Numbered from the stretch's first letter, positions 37,930 through 46,934 are shown. The stretch is DNA of 64,000 nt from Vogesella indigofera (GCF_003633895.1 NZ_RBID01000011.1:496001-560000); one strand, 5' to 3'. Program-made: numbers and translations. Notes: generated by a model from the letters alone, not told the origin.

Positions 37930-38877
37930 ATGGCGACGAACAGTAGCTTTCTGACTGGCAATTACCAGGCCGCCAGCGCGCCCAATACCGTTGGCTGGGG
38001 CAAGGCACCCACCGACATCAAGAACCTGCCCAATGCCCTGATGCAGCAAGGCTGGAACATGGCGTCGCAGCCCTATCAGCAATACGGTGGCGACCGTCTG
38101 GCCAACTTCTCCGGCGAGCAGAACAAGGCCATGGACATGATCACCAATCGCGCGACGAATGGTGATCCGACGATGCAGGCCGGCGCCGGGATGGTACAGA
38201 ACACGCTGAACGGCCAGTACATGAGCCCGGACAGCAATCCGTGGCTCAAGGGCACCTTTGACGCGATGGCCGGCCGCATGTCTGACGCCTACGCCCGCGG
38301 TACAGGCGCCCAGACCATGGCGCAGTTCAACAACGCCGGTGCCTATGGCGGCAGCGCCATGCAGGAGGTGCAGCAGGCCAACAATACCGCCTTCGCCGAC
38401 TCGCTCGGCCAGCTGGCCAACCAGGTGTATGGCGACAACTACCAGCAGGAACGTGGCCGCCAGCTGCAGGCAGGTCTGATGGCGCCAACCTACGGCAACC
38501 AGGCTTACACCGACGCCGCGGCACTGCAAGGCGTTGGCGCGGCCAAGCAGGCACAGGATCAGTCCAAGCTCGACATGAACTACAGCGACTGGCAGAACGC
38601 CAAAAACTGGGGTTACACCGGCTACGACATGTTGAGCGGCATGCTCGGCAGCTCCAGCAATGCACAGCAGCTGGCGCAGAACGCCGACCAGTTCAACCGA
38701 CAGAACAGCGGCGGCAGTAATGCGGCCAACTGGCTTGGTGGCGGCCTGGGGTTGCTGGGCACGCTGGGCAGCACCAACGTTGGCGGGTCGTCGCTACTTG
38801 ATCACGCATGGAACGCAATTGGCGGTAGCAATAGCGGCGGAATGAGTAATTCCGACATGCTGAGCTGGATGTTCTAA
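37930..38877 (+). CDS. internal virion (ejection) protein
   Basis: 315 residues. NAIxx-like repeats, Gln/Asn/Ala-rich: QGWNMASQPYQQYGGDRLAN, NKAMDMITNRATNGDPTMQA, AQFNNAGAYGGSAMQEVQQA, DNYQQERGRQLQAGLMAP. Similar proteins lie before ejection-protein genes of podoviruses. No catalytic motif. Likely carried in the head and injected; inferred from context. Confidence 0.68.
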   Translation: MATNSSFLTGNYQAASAPNTVGWGKAPTDIKNLPNALMQQGWNMASQPYQQYGGDRLANFSGEQNKAMDMITNRATNGDPTMQAGAGMVQNTLNGQYMSPDSNPWLKGTFDAMAGRMSDAYARGTGAQTMAQFNNAGAYGGSAMQEVQQANNTAFADSLGQLANQVYGDNYQQERGRQLQAGLMAPTYGNQAYTDAAALQGVGAAKQAQDQSKLDMNYSDWQNAKNWGYTGYDMLSGMLGSSSNAQQLAQNADQFNRQNSGGSNAANWLGGGLGLLGTLGSTNVGGSSLLDHAWNAIGGSNSGGMSNSDMLSWMF

Positions 38878-38886
38878 AGGGGCGCC

Positions 38887-39876
38887 ATGATGAAAAAGAC
38901 AGCCAAACAGCTGGCCGCCGCCGGCCGGGGTGGCGATACCCGCCTCGCGCACCTGACCAACGGTGAGGTAGTGGTGCCGCGCAAGGTCGCGCCGCTGGCG
39001 ATGGGCCTGCTCAGCGAGGCCGGCATCAATCCAGAGCGTTATCAGGTTGGCCGCAAGTCCAACTCTCGCAACCCGGCAACAGGCTTGCTGGAATTCCGCT
39101 ACGACGACGGCAGCTCGCCGGAAAGCGATGATGCCGGCGACACTGCGGACGATGCTGGATCGCAGAACAGTCAAAGCGACATCGATGCTGCCAAATCCAT
39201 GATGGACACCAACAATGCCCAGCTCGGCTACGCCAAGGGTGTCGGCGAAATCTCACCCGGCACGCTCGGCCGCATGCGCGACAACATGCGCGAATCCGGG
39301 TACCGCGGTACCGGCATCAGCGACACCATGGGCAAGATGGGTGTCGGCTACTTCGACCGAGCCAAGCAGCTCGGCTATGGCACGGCGCTGGGTTCTGCCG
39401 GCGCCAGCGCGCTGAACAAGCTCGGTGCGCTCGGTGCCGGCATGCTGATGGGACCTGGCGGCGCCATCCTCGGCGGCACACTCGGTACCGCGCTCACCGC
39501 CGACACCATTGACGACTGGGGGCAGCAGTTTGCCCGCAGCGTGGTCGGCGGCATGGTCAGCCCGCTTGGCAGTGCCCTGGCCGGGTCGCAGTTGGCTCCG
39601 CTTGGCAGCATGGCTGCGCAGAAGCTGGCCAGCAAGGCTATGGATTACGCCATGGCCAACCCAACGCCCGGTGTGCCAGGCGGCCGGCCTTCGGCCACGC
39701 AAGCTGACGGCCGCCAAGGAGGTATCGCCGGTCTGCTGGATGCTGATAGCTACCAGTCCGCGCCGGCCACGGCCATGGCGGCCAATGCTGGCTACAGCTA
39801 CACGCCCGGCGCAGTGACCAGAGCGGCGTGGAATCCGGTGCAATGGGGTAACCAGTACGACCCACTGAGGGGGTGA
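38887..39876 (+). CDS. internal virion (ejection) protein with hydrophobic Gly/Ala core
   Basis: 329 residues. DTRLAHLTNGEVVVPRKVAP, LAMGLLSEAGINPERYQVGR at the start resembles phage virion proteins whose first part is 'm.kqlA..Gr.gDt.LaHvn.GEivvP'. Middle part acidic; 165-225 is Gly/Ala-rich and hydrophobic (GALGAGMLMGPGGAILGGTL) and may enter the membrane during ejection. Role inferred from position. Confidence 0.7.
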   Translation: MMKKTAKQLAAAGRGGDTRLAHLTNGEVVVPRKVAPLAMGLLSEAGINPERYQVGRKSNSRNPATGLLEFRYDDGSSPESDDAGDTADDAGSQNSQSDIDAAKSMMDTNNAQLGYAKGVGEISPGTLGRMRDNMRESGYRGTGISDTMGKMGVGYFDRAKQLGYGTALGSAGASALNKLGALGAGMLMGPGGAILGGTLGTALTADTIDDWGQQFARSVVGGMVSPLGSALAGSQLAPLGSMAAQKLASKAMDYAMANPTPGVPGGRPSATQADGRQGGIAGLLDADSYQSAPATAMAANAGYSYTPGAVTRAAWNPVQWGNQYDPLRG

Positions 39877-39877
39877 T

Positions 39878-41239
39878 ATGAACCTGATGGAATTGAACGA
39901 CTACTTCCGCCGCGATGCGGGGAAGTCGCCCCTGATGGGCTTGCTGGACGACTCCGGTTACAGCCTGGCACAGCCAGAGGTTGGCCGCACTCCGGAACCC
40001 GCGGCACCAAACTTCGACTTCTCGCCGAACGAGAAGCAGAACAAGCAAGCGCTGTTCTCTTCGCTGGCCAACATGGGCGCCGCGATGCTGGCCAACAACC
40101 GCGGCAACTTCGGTCAGTCGCTTGGCCACGGCCTCGCCGCGCAGCAGCAGGGCTACCGTGGCGCACTTGATCTCGCATCGGACGAGAACGTGCAGCAGTT
40201 CAGAACTGGCATGCTCAAGGATGACTGGCAGGCCAAGCAGCAGGAGCGCCAGCGCCAGGCGGCGCTACGCCGCGGCCTGTCTGAGCTGCCACAGGGTGCG
40301 GACTACTGGAAGAACGCTGCCGAGCTGTACGCCAGCGCCGGCGACATGGAAACCGCCCTCAAGCTGCAAGAATACGGGTCCGGCGGCAAGCCCACCGACG
40401 CCCAGCGCAACTACCAGTTCCTGGTCGACAACGGCGTCGACCGGAAGCAGGCGATGCAGGTGTTCACGCCGTTCGCACCGACGCCGATGCAGTACGTCCC
40501 CGGCAGTGACTACAAGCCAGCTGGCGTGTTCAACCCGCGCGACGGGCAGTTCATCGCCACGGAGGCGCCACCAGCGGCAGAAGCGCCTGATCCGTTGGCG
40601 CCTTGGAGTAACCTGCCGCCGCAAAAGGCGGACGCCATGAAGCCGCGGGTGTACGAGCAGGCGAACAAGCAGCTGGAAGACCTGCGCAACCAAGTTGCAC
40701 AAGGGCGCACCACCATGACGGACCTGAACCGCTTTGGCCAGCTCAATCAGGAGCAGGCCACTGGCGGGTTGCTGGACAAGGGGCTGCCAGACTGGATGAC
40801 AACCGATGACCAGAAGCAGGAAATGCTGGCCATTCAGTCACGTCTCGCACCACAAGTGCGGCCGGCCGGCTCCGGCTCGACGTCGGATCGCGACCTGCAG
40901 CTATACCTGCAGTCGCTACCCGGCATCGACAAATCCGGGAACGTGAACAAGTCCATCCGTGACCAGTTCGGCAAAACCCTCAGCGCGGCCGAGAAAAAGC
41001 TCGCCGCCGCCGAGCAGTACCTTGCCGAGCGCGGCCACCTGAACGGCTTCGATCAGTTCTACGCAGGGCAAGGCAAGACACCGGCTGCCGGCGGTCAGCC
41101 TCCACGACAGGCCGGAGCGTCGATTCCGCCATCCGCCGTCGACTACCTGCGCCGCAACATCAAGCTGAACCCTCGCCTGGCACAGCAGTTTGACGCCAAG
41201 TACGGCCAAGGCGCTGCCGCATCAATCATGGGACGCTGA
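39878..41239 (+). CDS. internal virion protein
   Basis: 453 residues, mostly helical. MNLMELNDYFRRDAGKSPL, FFSSLANM-like NKQALFSSLANMGAAMLANN, GNFGQSLGHGLAAQQQGYRG, then a long helical part (LAEYL, KLQEYG). The start 'l..lgaamla...G.fg.sLg.g...a..gy' is common in podoviral internal proteins. 1 bp after the previous stop. Confidence 0.7.
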   Translation: MNLMELNDYFRRDAGKSPLMGLLDDSGYSLAQPEVGRTPEPAAPNFDFSPNEKQNKQALFSSLANMGAAMLANNRGNFGQSLGHGLAAQQQGYRGALDLASDENVQQFRTGMLKDDWQAKQQERQRQAALRRGLSELPQGADYWKNAAELYASAGDMETALKLQEYGSGGKPTDAQRNYQFLVDNGVDRKQAMQVFTPFAPTPMQYVPGSDYKPAGVFNPRDGQFIATEAPPAAEAPDPLAPWSNLPPQKADAMKPRVYEQANKQLEDLRNQVAQGRTTMTDLNRFGQLNQEQATGGLLDKGLPDWMTTDDQKQEMLAIQSRLAPQVRPAGSGSTSDRDLQLYLQSLPGIDKSGNVNKSIRDQFGKTLSAAEKKLAAAEQYLAERGHLNGFDQFYAGQGKTPAAGGQPPRQAGASIPPSAVDYLRRNIKLNPRLAQQFDAKYGQGAAASIMGR

Positions 41240-41240
41240 C

Positions 41241-43625
41241 ATGAGAAGCTTCAGAGACCCCGGCTATGACCAGCTGGAGCAAAGCCTTGCGCCGGATATG
41301 GCGGGGTTCTTGCGCACCATCCGCGTTAACGGCGAGCGTAGCAACGCGGATCAAGTCAGCTCCGCCGGTGCGCGCTCGGTTTACCAGATCATCCCGGAAA
41401 CCCGGGCACGCATCATCAAGCAGGCCGGCTTCGATCCGTGGGCATCACCACAGAATGCCGTGCGCGGCGCCGCCATTGTGGCCAAGGATGCGATGCGCTG
41501 GGCAAAGGGCGATCCGGTGCGCGCGGCCGGCTACTACCACGCCGGCGGCAACACCGCCCAGTGGGGGCCAAAGACGGCTGCGTACATGCAGCGCACAGGG
41601 GGCAACATGAATCCGTTCGACCAGTTCGACACCAAGCAGACGCCGGTGGCCAACCCGTTCGACCGCTTCGACGGCACAGATCAGAAGCCAGCACGCAAGC
41701 CAATGCGGATCATCGACAACGCGAAGCCGGACAAGAACCTGCTGGACGAATACAGCCTGCCGGAGCGTGCCATCATCGGCGCCGGCAAGGCCGCAACCGA
41801 CTTCCTGCACGGTATCGGCATCGGTGACACGCTGGGGCTGGTGCGCGGCGACGAGAAAGCGGACAAGCAGCTGATGAGCGATCCTGCCGCCATCACCGGC
41901 AACATGCTGGGGCAAGCTGGCATCATGTACACCGGCGGCAAGGCACTGCAGACGCTGGGCACCGGCGCGCAGTTGCTGACCAAGGGGCGCGACCTGACCA
42001 AGGTTGGCCAGCTGGCACAGAAAGGTGGGCAGCTACTGCAGAAAGGCGGCAACGCCGTGATCAACCCCAGCACCTACAAACAGGCGGCGCTGGTCGGCGG
42101 TGGCTACGGCCTGGTGTCGCAGCCTGGCGGCATTGACCAGCGCCTGATCAACGCCGCGGCGGGCGCCGCCGGCGGCACTGCAGGGCTGGCCCTTGGCCGA
42201 GGCCTCGGTAACGTTGGCCGCAAAGTGAAAGGCGCCTTCACGCCGTCGCAGCAGGTCGAGACCACCCTCACCACCCAGCTGCAGGCCAAGGGCATCGACT
42301 TCAACGCCCTGCCCCGTGCCATCCAGCAGCAGCTGGTGAAAGCCGGCAAGCAGTCGCGAGACCTCGGCAACCTGGATACCGAGCAGCTGGCACGGCTGGC
42401 CGATTTCGAAAAGCTGGGCATCAAGCCGACCCGAGGCTGGCTGACCCGCGATGCAAGAGACTGGTGGACGGAGAACAACCTGAACACCGTCGACAGCCAG
42501 CTGGCCGCCCGCTACAAGGACGCCAACCAGGCACTGCTGGAAGGGGTACGGGATGGCACCAGCCAGGCTACCGACTACGACCTCGGCAACCGGCTGCAGG
42601 ACACCTTGTCCGGCTACGATGCCATGCTGAAAAGCAATGTGGATCAGCTGTACGGTGCCGCGCGCAACGCTGCCGGCCGTGACCTGCCGCTGGACCCGCA
42701 CCGCTTCGTGAACGATGCCACCATCGAGCTGGACCAGCAGATGCTGGGCAGCAAGCTGCCGGCGGATACGCTCAACTGGTTCCAGAAGGCCACCAGTGGC
42801 AAGGAGCCGTTCGACATGGGCACCGCGCTGCAGCGACTGCAGGCGATCAATGGCCGGCTGTCCAGCACCAGCGACATGGCAGAAGCCAAGGCGCTTGGCA
42901 TCGTGAAGAAGCACCTGACCGATGCCATCGACGGCTACGGCGGCGCCGGTGCGGGTAACCTGCCGCGCGCCGGCGGTGATCAGCAGCAGGAACTGGCCGC
43001 CGCCTTCCGCCAGGCACGGACCGCCGCAGCGGATCGCTTCCGTTTTCAGGAGTCGAACCCGCTGGTGGATGACGTGCTGAAAGGGCGATTCACGCCGGAG
43101 AAACTGCCAAAATTGCTTGGCAGCATGAAGGTGGACGATCTGAAAGGGTTGGCCGCACTGGAGGCCGAGCGCGGCATGCCGCTATTGTCGACGCTGCGGG
43201 ACGCGGCCAAGGTGTATGTGCGGGATGCCGCAACTCTGCAGGCGGAAACCGGCGGCAGCTTTACGGTGGCCGGCCTGCGTCTTGCGCTGGATCGCATCGG
43301 GCCGGAGAAAGGCAAGATCCTGTTCGGCGCCGATGGGTGGGATCAATATCACCGGATACTCACCGCCGCCGGCAACATCCACAACGCGCCAATCAAGCCG
43401 GCAGGATCGCCGACGTACAGCAACTTTATGCGCCTTGCGAACCTGTTCCCAGGGAGGTTAGGAGAAGTGGCACGTTACGGGGTCGGCAAAGGTGCTCAAA
43501 GCATGGCGGCAAGCAAAGCATTGAACCCCAAGTTCCAGCTACCGCCGGTAGCCGGCCAGCTGTCCAGCCGGTTGCCCCTGCTATCGGTGCCCGGCCTGCT
43601 GACACTGGAGGAGGCGCAGCGCTGA
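41241..43625 (+). CDS. ejection protein with lytic transglycosylase domain
   Basis: 794 residues from ATG 41241 (frame open to 41190). Residues 15-120 look like a lysozyme/transglycosylase domain: FLRTIRVNGERSNADQVSSA with the catalytic Glu in NGERSN, GARSVYQIIPETRARIIKQA, VRAAGYYHAGGNTAQWGPKT. After two short FDQFD/FDRFD repeats come hydrophobic Gly-rich segments (170-250) and a long helical part. Expected to open the peptidoglycan as the genome enters the cell, as P22/T7 ejection proteins do. Confidence 0.85.
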   Translation: MRSFRDPGYDQLEQSLAPDMAGFLRTIRVNGERSNADQVSSAGARSVYQIIPETRARIIKQAGFDPWASPQNAVRGAAIVAKDAMRWAKGDPVRAAGYYHAGGNTAQWGPKTAAYMQRTGGNMNPFDQFDTKQTPVANPFDRFDGTDQKPARKPMRIIDNAKPDKNLLDEYSLPERAIIGAGKAATDFLHGIGIGDTLGLVRGDEKADKQLMSDPAAITGNMLGQAGIMYTGGKALQTLGTGAQLLTKGRDLTKVGQLAQKGGQLLQKGGNAVINPSTYKQAALVGGGYGLVSQPGGIDQRLINAAAGAAGGTAGLALGRGLGNVGRKVKGAFTPSQQVETTLTTQLQAKGIDFNALPRAIQQQLVKAGKQSRDLGNLDTEQLARLADFEKLGIKPTRGWLTRDARDWWTENNLNTVDSQLAARYKDANQALLEGVRDGTSQATDYDLGNRLQDTLSGYDAMLKSNVDQLYGAARNAAGRDLPLDPHRFVNDATIELDQQMLGSKLPADTLNWFQKATSGKEPFDMGTALQRLQAINGRLSSTSDMAEAKALGIVKKHLTDAIDGYGGAGAGNLPRAGGDQQQELAAAFRQARTAAADRFRFQESNPLVDDVLKGRFTPEKLPKLLGSMKVDDLKGLAALEAERGMPLLSTLRDAAKVYVRDAATLQAETGGSFTVAGLRLALDRIGPEKGKILFGADGWDQYHRILTAAGNIHNAPIKPAGSPTYSNFMRLANLFPGRLGEVARYGVGKGAQSMAASKALNPKFQLPPVAGQLSSRLPLLSVPGLLTLEEAQR

Positions 43626-43790
43626 TCAGTCCTCGTCTGCCCTGCTCCACAGCACCCAGCGGCGGATCCGGCTACCGCGCGGCAAGTGTCGCTTGGCCAG
43701 CTGGATCAGCCACTGTTCGAACGACACGATCAGCCACAGGAAGAAGCCAGCGCCAGCAAAGCCGATGGCCTTCTGCATGAAGTTTTCCAT
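43626..43790 (-). CDS. 54-residue membrane protein antisense in the late operon
   Basis: Read directly: MENFMQKAIGFAGAGFFLWL, IVSFEQWLIQLAKRHLPRGS, RIRRWVLWSRADED. One membrane helix (about 8-27), then an amphipathic basic part. GAGGAG ribosome site 5 bp before ATG 43790. Its stop overlaps the region directly after the transglycosylase stop. Leftward gene in a rightward operon: possible conversion or exclusion gene; function unknown. Confidence 0.62.
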   Translation of the reverse strand: MENFMQKAIGFAGAGFFLWLIVSFEQWLIQLAKRHLPRGSRIRRWVLWSRADED

Positions 43791-43832
43791 TTAACTCCTC
43801 TCGGCTGAACGCCGGGACAATGACAAAAGTAT

Positions 43833-43861
43833 AGCCCGCCAATGGCGGGCTTTTGCTTTTT
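43833..43861 (+). terminator. terminator before the tail-fibre gene
   Basis: AGCCCGCC, loop AAT, GGCGGGCT, then TTTGCTTTTT. Lies upstream of the minus-strand gene start as well, where it may be part of its promoter region. Confidence 0.82.
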
Positions 43862-43872
43862 GGGGGAGAGAT

Positions 43873-44967
43873 ATGCCAATTCCAGACTCTATCGATGATC
43901 TCGATCCGTCTGCAGCGAACAACTCGCCGGGCGGCAGCGAACCGATCGGGCCAAACCTTGACAGTTACCTGCGTGCGCACGCGGCGATCATTCGCCAGGT
44001 ATCGGATGCCAGCAAGGTGGAAACCCAGATCCACGGCGCCACCAGCAAGGCCACGCCGGTTGATGCCGACGAGCTGCCGATTGCCGACAGTGAGGCATTG
44101 TTTGGCCGGAAGAAGCTAACTTTTGCCAGTCTGAAGGCGTGGGTGAAGTCTTTGGTGCAGGCCGGATTGACGATGACAGGGGTACTCAAATTTGCCGCTG
44201 GCGGAAGCATCGCATCGGCCGCGACAGTCGATCTGGCCTCAGCAACAGGCAACACAGTGCATATCACCGGCACGACTGGCATCAGCGCCTGGACCATGAC
44301 CGCCGGCCAGTTCATGCAGGTGATTTTCGACGGCGCGCTGACGCTGGCACACCACGCCACGAACAACAACTTGCAGGGTGGCACCACCATCACCACGACT
44401 GCTGGTGACCGCGCTTTCCTCTACTACGACGGCACAACCGTCTACGTGTTCCAATACATCCGGGCTGATGGCACGCCTCTGGTAGGCCAGCGGATGACGC
44501 TTACGGCTGCAGTTGCGACTACCAGCGGCACGGTGATCGACCTGACCGGCTTCCCGAGCTGGGCAAAGCGCATCACCGTATTGCCCCATAACGTCAGTAC
44601 CAACGGCAACAACAACTACCTGCTGCAGCTTGGCACACCATCCGGCATCGAGAATACGGGCTACAGCAACAACGTAAATGCAGTAACAGGCAGCAGCATT
44701 GTAACTGTGTCTTCTACCAGCGGAATTCTTCTGAGCGGTGCGTCTGGCACGTCAACCTCTGTTAGCGGCGCCATCCGGATGAGGCTTCAGTCAGGGAATG
44801 TGTGGGAAATCGAAGGCGACACAATTCGTAATGGCGAGGCGACTAACAACAAGACAGTCGGCAACAAAACGCTGGCCGGCGTGCTGGATCGGATTCGGCT
44901 TACCACTACCACGGCTGTTGACACCTTCGACGCCGGCAGCGTCTCTCTTCTGATCGAGGGCTACTGA
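43873..44967 (+). CDS. tail fibre protein
   Basis: 364 residues. N-terminal virion-binding part (MPIPDSIDDLDPSAANNSPG, GPNLDSYLRAHAAIIRQVSD) followed by Ala/Thr/Ser/Gly-rich beta sequence (TMTGVLKFAAGGSIASAATV, AGQFMQVIFDGALTLAHHAT) and a carbohydrate-binding-like end (NVWEIEGDTIRNGEATNNKT). The start matches podoviral fibre proteins. Determines host binding; the next gene may be its chaperone. Confidence 0.8.
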   Translation: MPIPDSIDDLDPSAANNSPGGSEPIGPNLDSYLRAHAAIIRQVSDASKVETQIHGATSKATPVDADELPIADSEALFGRKKLTFASLKAWVKSLVQAGLTMTGVLKFAAGGSIASAATVDLASATGNTVHITGTTGISAWTMTAGQFMQVIFDGALTLAHHATNNNLQGGTTITTTAGDRAFLYYDGTTVYVFQYIRADGTPLVGQRMTLTAAVATTSGTVIDLTGFPSWAKRITVLPHNVSTNGNNNYLLQLGTPSGIENTGYSNNVNAVTGSSIVTVSSTSGILLSGASGTSTSVSGAIRMRLQSGNVWEIEGDTIRNGEATNNKTVGNKTLAGVLDRIRLTTTTAVDTFDAGSVSLLIEGY

Positions 44968-44968
44968 T

Positions 44969-45313
44969 ATGCAGCGCATTGAATTCGACGTAACAACTGG
45001 CGAGAAGCGCGTTGTTCAACTGACAGCCGAAGAAATTGCAGAGATCCAGAAAACTGCCGCGGCTATTCCTGCCAACATTCCATCCGAGGTGACACGCTAC
45101 CAGGCATTGGCTGCGCTCCACCTCGCCGGATTGCTGGGGAATGTGGAAGCAATGATGGCCGACGCCGCGACCGACAAGCTCACAGTTATTGCGTGGCAGA
45201 ATGCGCAGGCATTCAAGCGCAACAGCCCGATGGTGCTGGATATGGCGCAACAACTTAACCTGACTGATCAACAGCTGGACGACTTGTTTATCAGCGCTTC
45301 GCAAATCGAATGA
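44969..45313 (+). CDS. tail-fibre assembly-like protein
   Basis: 114 residues. RIEFDVTTGEKRVVQLTAEE, PSEVTRYQALAALHLAGLLG, AWQNAQAFKRNSPMVLDMAQ: the 'e.rrW.n...f.R.sp....a..lgls' end resembles small proteins that follow fibre genes and help their folding. 1 bp after the fibre stop. Role inferred. Confidence 0.68.
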   Translation: MQRIEFDVTTGEKRVVQLTAEEIAEIQKTAAAIPANIPSEVTRYQALAALHLAGLLGNVEAMMADAATDKLTVIAWQNAQAFKRNSPMVLDMAQQLNLTDQQLDDLFISASQIE

Positions 45314-45365
45314 CCCGCTCAATGCGGGTCAAATTGTTTCTGGCCCGCCACTTGGCGGGCTTTTT
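45311..45365 (+). terminator. double hairpin before the lysis genes
   Basis: TGACCCGC-tcaat-GCGGGTCA (45311-45331, overlapping the stop codon) and GCCCGCC-ACTT-GGCGGGC-TTTTT (45343-45365). The second is a full intrinsic terminator. Confidence 0.82.
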
Positions 45366-45383
45366 CATTCCAAGGGGGGAGTG

Positions 45384-45731
45384 ATGCAAGAAATCCAGGA
45401 AGCAGCACACGCCGCGGCAAAGAGCCCGGCATCGTATGGCCTTTTGACCTACTTGTGGGTGTTCGCGCTGGCGCTGCTCGGCGGCGTGGCCGGCGCCATC
45501 CGGCGCGCCAAGGCTGACGGCAAGATCAGCATGGCCGAGATCATCGGCGAGCTGGCCATCAGTGCCTTTGCAGGCATCGTCACCTTCTACCTGTGCGAGT
45601 GGGCCGGCTTGTCCCAGCTACTGAGTGCGGCGATGGTCGGGATCTCCGGCCACATGGGCAGCCGAGCCATCTTCACGTTCGAAAAAGTGTGGTCCGCCAA
45701 ACTGGGAGCGACTGCCGATGCTGACCGTTGA
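45384..45731 (+). CDS. phage holin
   Basis: 115 residues from ATG 45384 (GGGGGA just upstream; GTG 45381 is the in-frame alternative). Membrane helices about 20-40 (YLWVFALALLGGVAGAIRRA), 55-75 (IIGELAISAFAGIVTFYLCE) and 78-95. Charged ends. LydA/holin-3-type pattern. It makes the membrane lesion through which the endolysin, encoded next with 14-bp overlap, leaves the cell. Confidence 0.85.
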   Translation: MQEIQEAAHAAAKSPASYGLLTYLWVFALALLGGVAGAIRRAKADGKISMAEIIGELAISAFAGIVTFYLCEWAGLSQLLSAAMVGISGHMGSRAIFTFEKVWSAKLGATADADR

Positions 45732-46260
45732 GAAGCTAATAGCCATCATGCCCGAAGCCCGGCCGCGCGCCGGGCTTTTTGTTGCCCCACTCAATGCCTC
45801 AATGGCGGAGTTCAAGATCATCACCCCGCTTCGTGCCGCGGCATTCCTTGCCCAGGTCGGGCACGAGTCTGGCCGGCTGCGTTACACGCGCGAACTGGGT
45901 GGCAGCGATTATCTGGACAAGTACGACACCGGCCGACTGGCGGCACGTCTCGGCAACACGCCACAGAACGATGATGACGGGCAGCGCTATTGCGGCCGTG
46001 GCCTGATTCAGATCACCGGGCGGCGCAACTACGAGCTGTGCGGCTTCGGGTTGGGTATTGACCTGATCGCGCAACCTGAGCTGCTGGAACAGCCGGAGTT
46101 GGCATGTCGTTCTGCCGCGTGGTTCTGGCACAACGAGAATCTGAACGCTCTGGCAGACAAGCACGCATTCGACACCATCACCCGTCGCATCAACGGTGGC
46201 CAGAATGGCCGGGAAGATCGGATCGCCCTGTACCAGCGGGCGCTGAAGGTGCTGGCGTAG
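45718..46260 (+). CDS. GH19-type endolysin
   Basis: 180 residues from ATG 45718. Chitinase-19/endolysin motifs: RAAAFLAQVGHESGRLRYTR with the catalytic Glu in GHESG, YCGRGLIQITGRRNYELCG, SAAWFWHNENLNALAD, ITRRINGGQNGREDR. No signal peptide, so release depends on the holin. Hydrolyses the sugar chain of peptidoglycan. Confidence 0.93.
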   Translation: MLTVEKLIAIMPEARPRAGLFVAPLNASMAEFKIITPLRAAAFLAQVGHESGRLRYTRELGGSDYLDKYDTGRLAARLGNTPQNDDDGQRYCGRGLIQITGRRNYELCGFGLGIDLIAQPELLEQPELACRSAAWFWHNENLNALADKHAFDTITRRINGGQNGREDRIALYQRALKVLA

Positions 46261-46277
46261 GCCGCAGAAAGGGAACC

Positions 46278-46775
46278 ATGCCCCAGATCATCTATCGCTG
46301 GCTGGCGCTTCTGGCCCTGGCCGGCACCCTGCTCGCCTTCGGCTGGATCAAAGGCGCCAGCCACGAGCAAGCCAAGGTCGATGCGGCCAACCTTTCGGCG
46401 ACCGCAAGAGCCGCCATCGTCCGCCAGCGGCGGGCCGAGACCACAGTCCAGGTGCTGACCAAATACGTCGACCGCGTGCGCACCGTACACGTTGCCGGCG
46501 AAACCATAATCAAGGAGGTCCCCGTCTATGTCCCGTCTGATTCCCCTGCTCTGCCTGGTGGCTTCCGCGTGCACCACGATGCCGCCGCCCTCGGTGAGCT
46601 TCCCGACCCCGCCCTCGGTGAGCTTCCCGACCCCGCCCGAGTTGCTGATGCGGCCGCCGTCCCCGCTCAAGACGTTGCCGCCACTGTCGCGGCCAACTAT
46701 CTCACCTGTCACGAAAACGCCGAGCAGCTGACGGCGTTGCAGGAGTGGGTAAGGGAACAATCGCAGGTGCGGTAG
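46278..46775 (+). CDS. Rz-like inner-membrane spanin
   Basis: 165 residues from ATG 46278. N-terminal signal anchor (YRWLALLALAGTLLAFGWIK) followed by a coiled-coil-rich periplasmic part (RQRRAETTVQVLTKYVDRVR) and a C-terminal 'CHENAEQLTALQEW' ending, typical of i-spanins. It contains the out-of-frame Rz1 gene and a 24-bp tandem duplication that gives ALGELPDP twice. Confidence 0.88.
   Translation: MPQIIYRWLALLALAGTLLAFGWIKGASHEQAKVDAANLSATARAAIVRQRRAETTVQVLTKYVDRVRTVHVAGETIIKEVPVYVPSDSPALPGGFRVHHDAAALGELPDPALGELPDPARVADAAAVPAQDVAATVAANYLTCHENAEQLTALQEWVREQSQVR
46528..46731 (+). CDS. Rz1-like outer-membrane spanin lipoprotein, nested in Rz
   Basis: 67 residues, in the +1 frame inside Rz. 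Lipoprotein signal MSRLIPLLCLVASAC-TT and a Pro-rich mature part (PPPSVSFPTPPSVSFPTPPE). AAGGAGG ribosome site at 46511-46517. It joins the Rz protein to connect the two membranes in the last lysis step. The same 24-bp duplication repeats PPSVSFPT. Confidence 0.87.
   Translation: MSRLIPLLCLVASACTTMPPPSVSFPTPPSVSFPTPPELLMRPPSPLKTLPPLSRPTISPVTKTPSS
46587..46634. repeat. perfect 24-bp tandem duplication inside Rz/Rz1
   Basis: Two adjacent copies (46587-46610, 46611-46634) starting gccctcggtgag. Length of eight codons keeps both overlapping frames open. Confidence 0.96.
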
Positions 46776-46934
46776 GTACGGAAATTTTGCGGGGCAATTG
46801 CGGGGCGCATTAATCCGCACTAAACCACATAAAGACATGAAGCCAGCAAAAGCAAAAATCCCCATCAATCCGCGCCAAGCTTGGGTTTCAAGCTATTTAG
46901 CACGTATTAATGGGGATTAGTGTTTTGTTTATTC
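46776..46934. other. right-end non-coding DNA of the prophage
   Basis: No gene. Contains the arm repeats and an inverted pair, aatccccatcaat near 46857 and attaatggggatt near 46907, flanking about 40 bp. AT-rich; probably attR arm DNA for integrase, excisionase and IHF. Confidence 0.6.
46787..46808. repeat. right arm-type integrase sites
   Basis: TTGCGGGGCAA and TTGCGGGGCGC in tandem, the same orientation and 11-bp period as at 10717-10739 in the left end. Confidence 0.7.
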
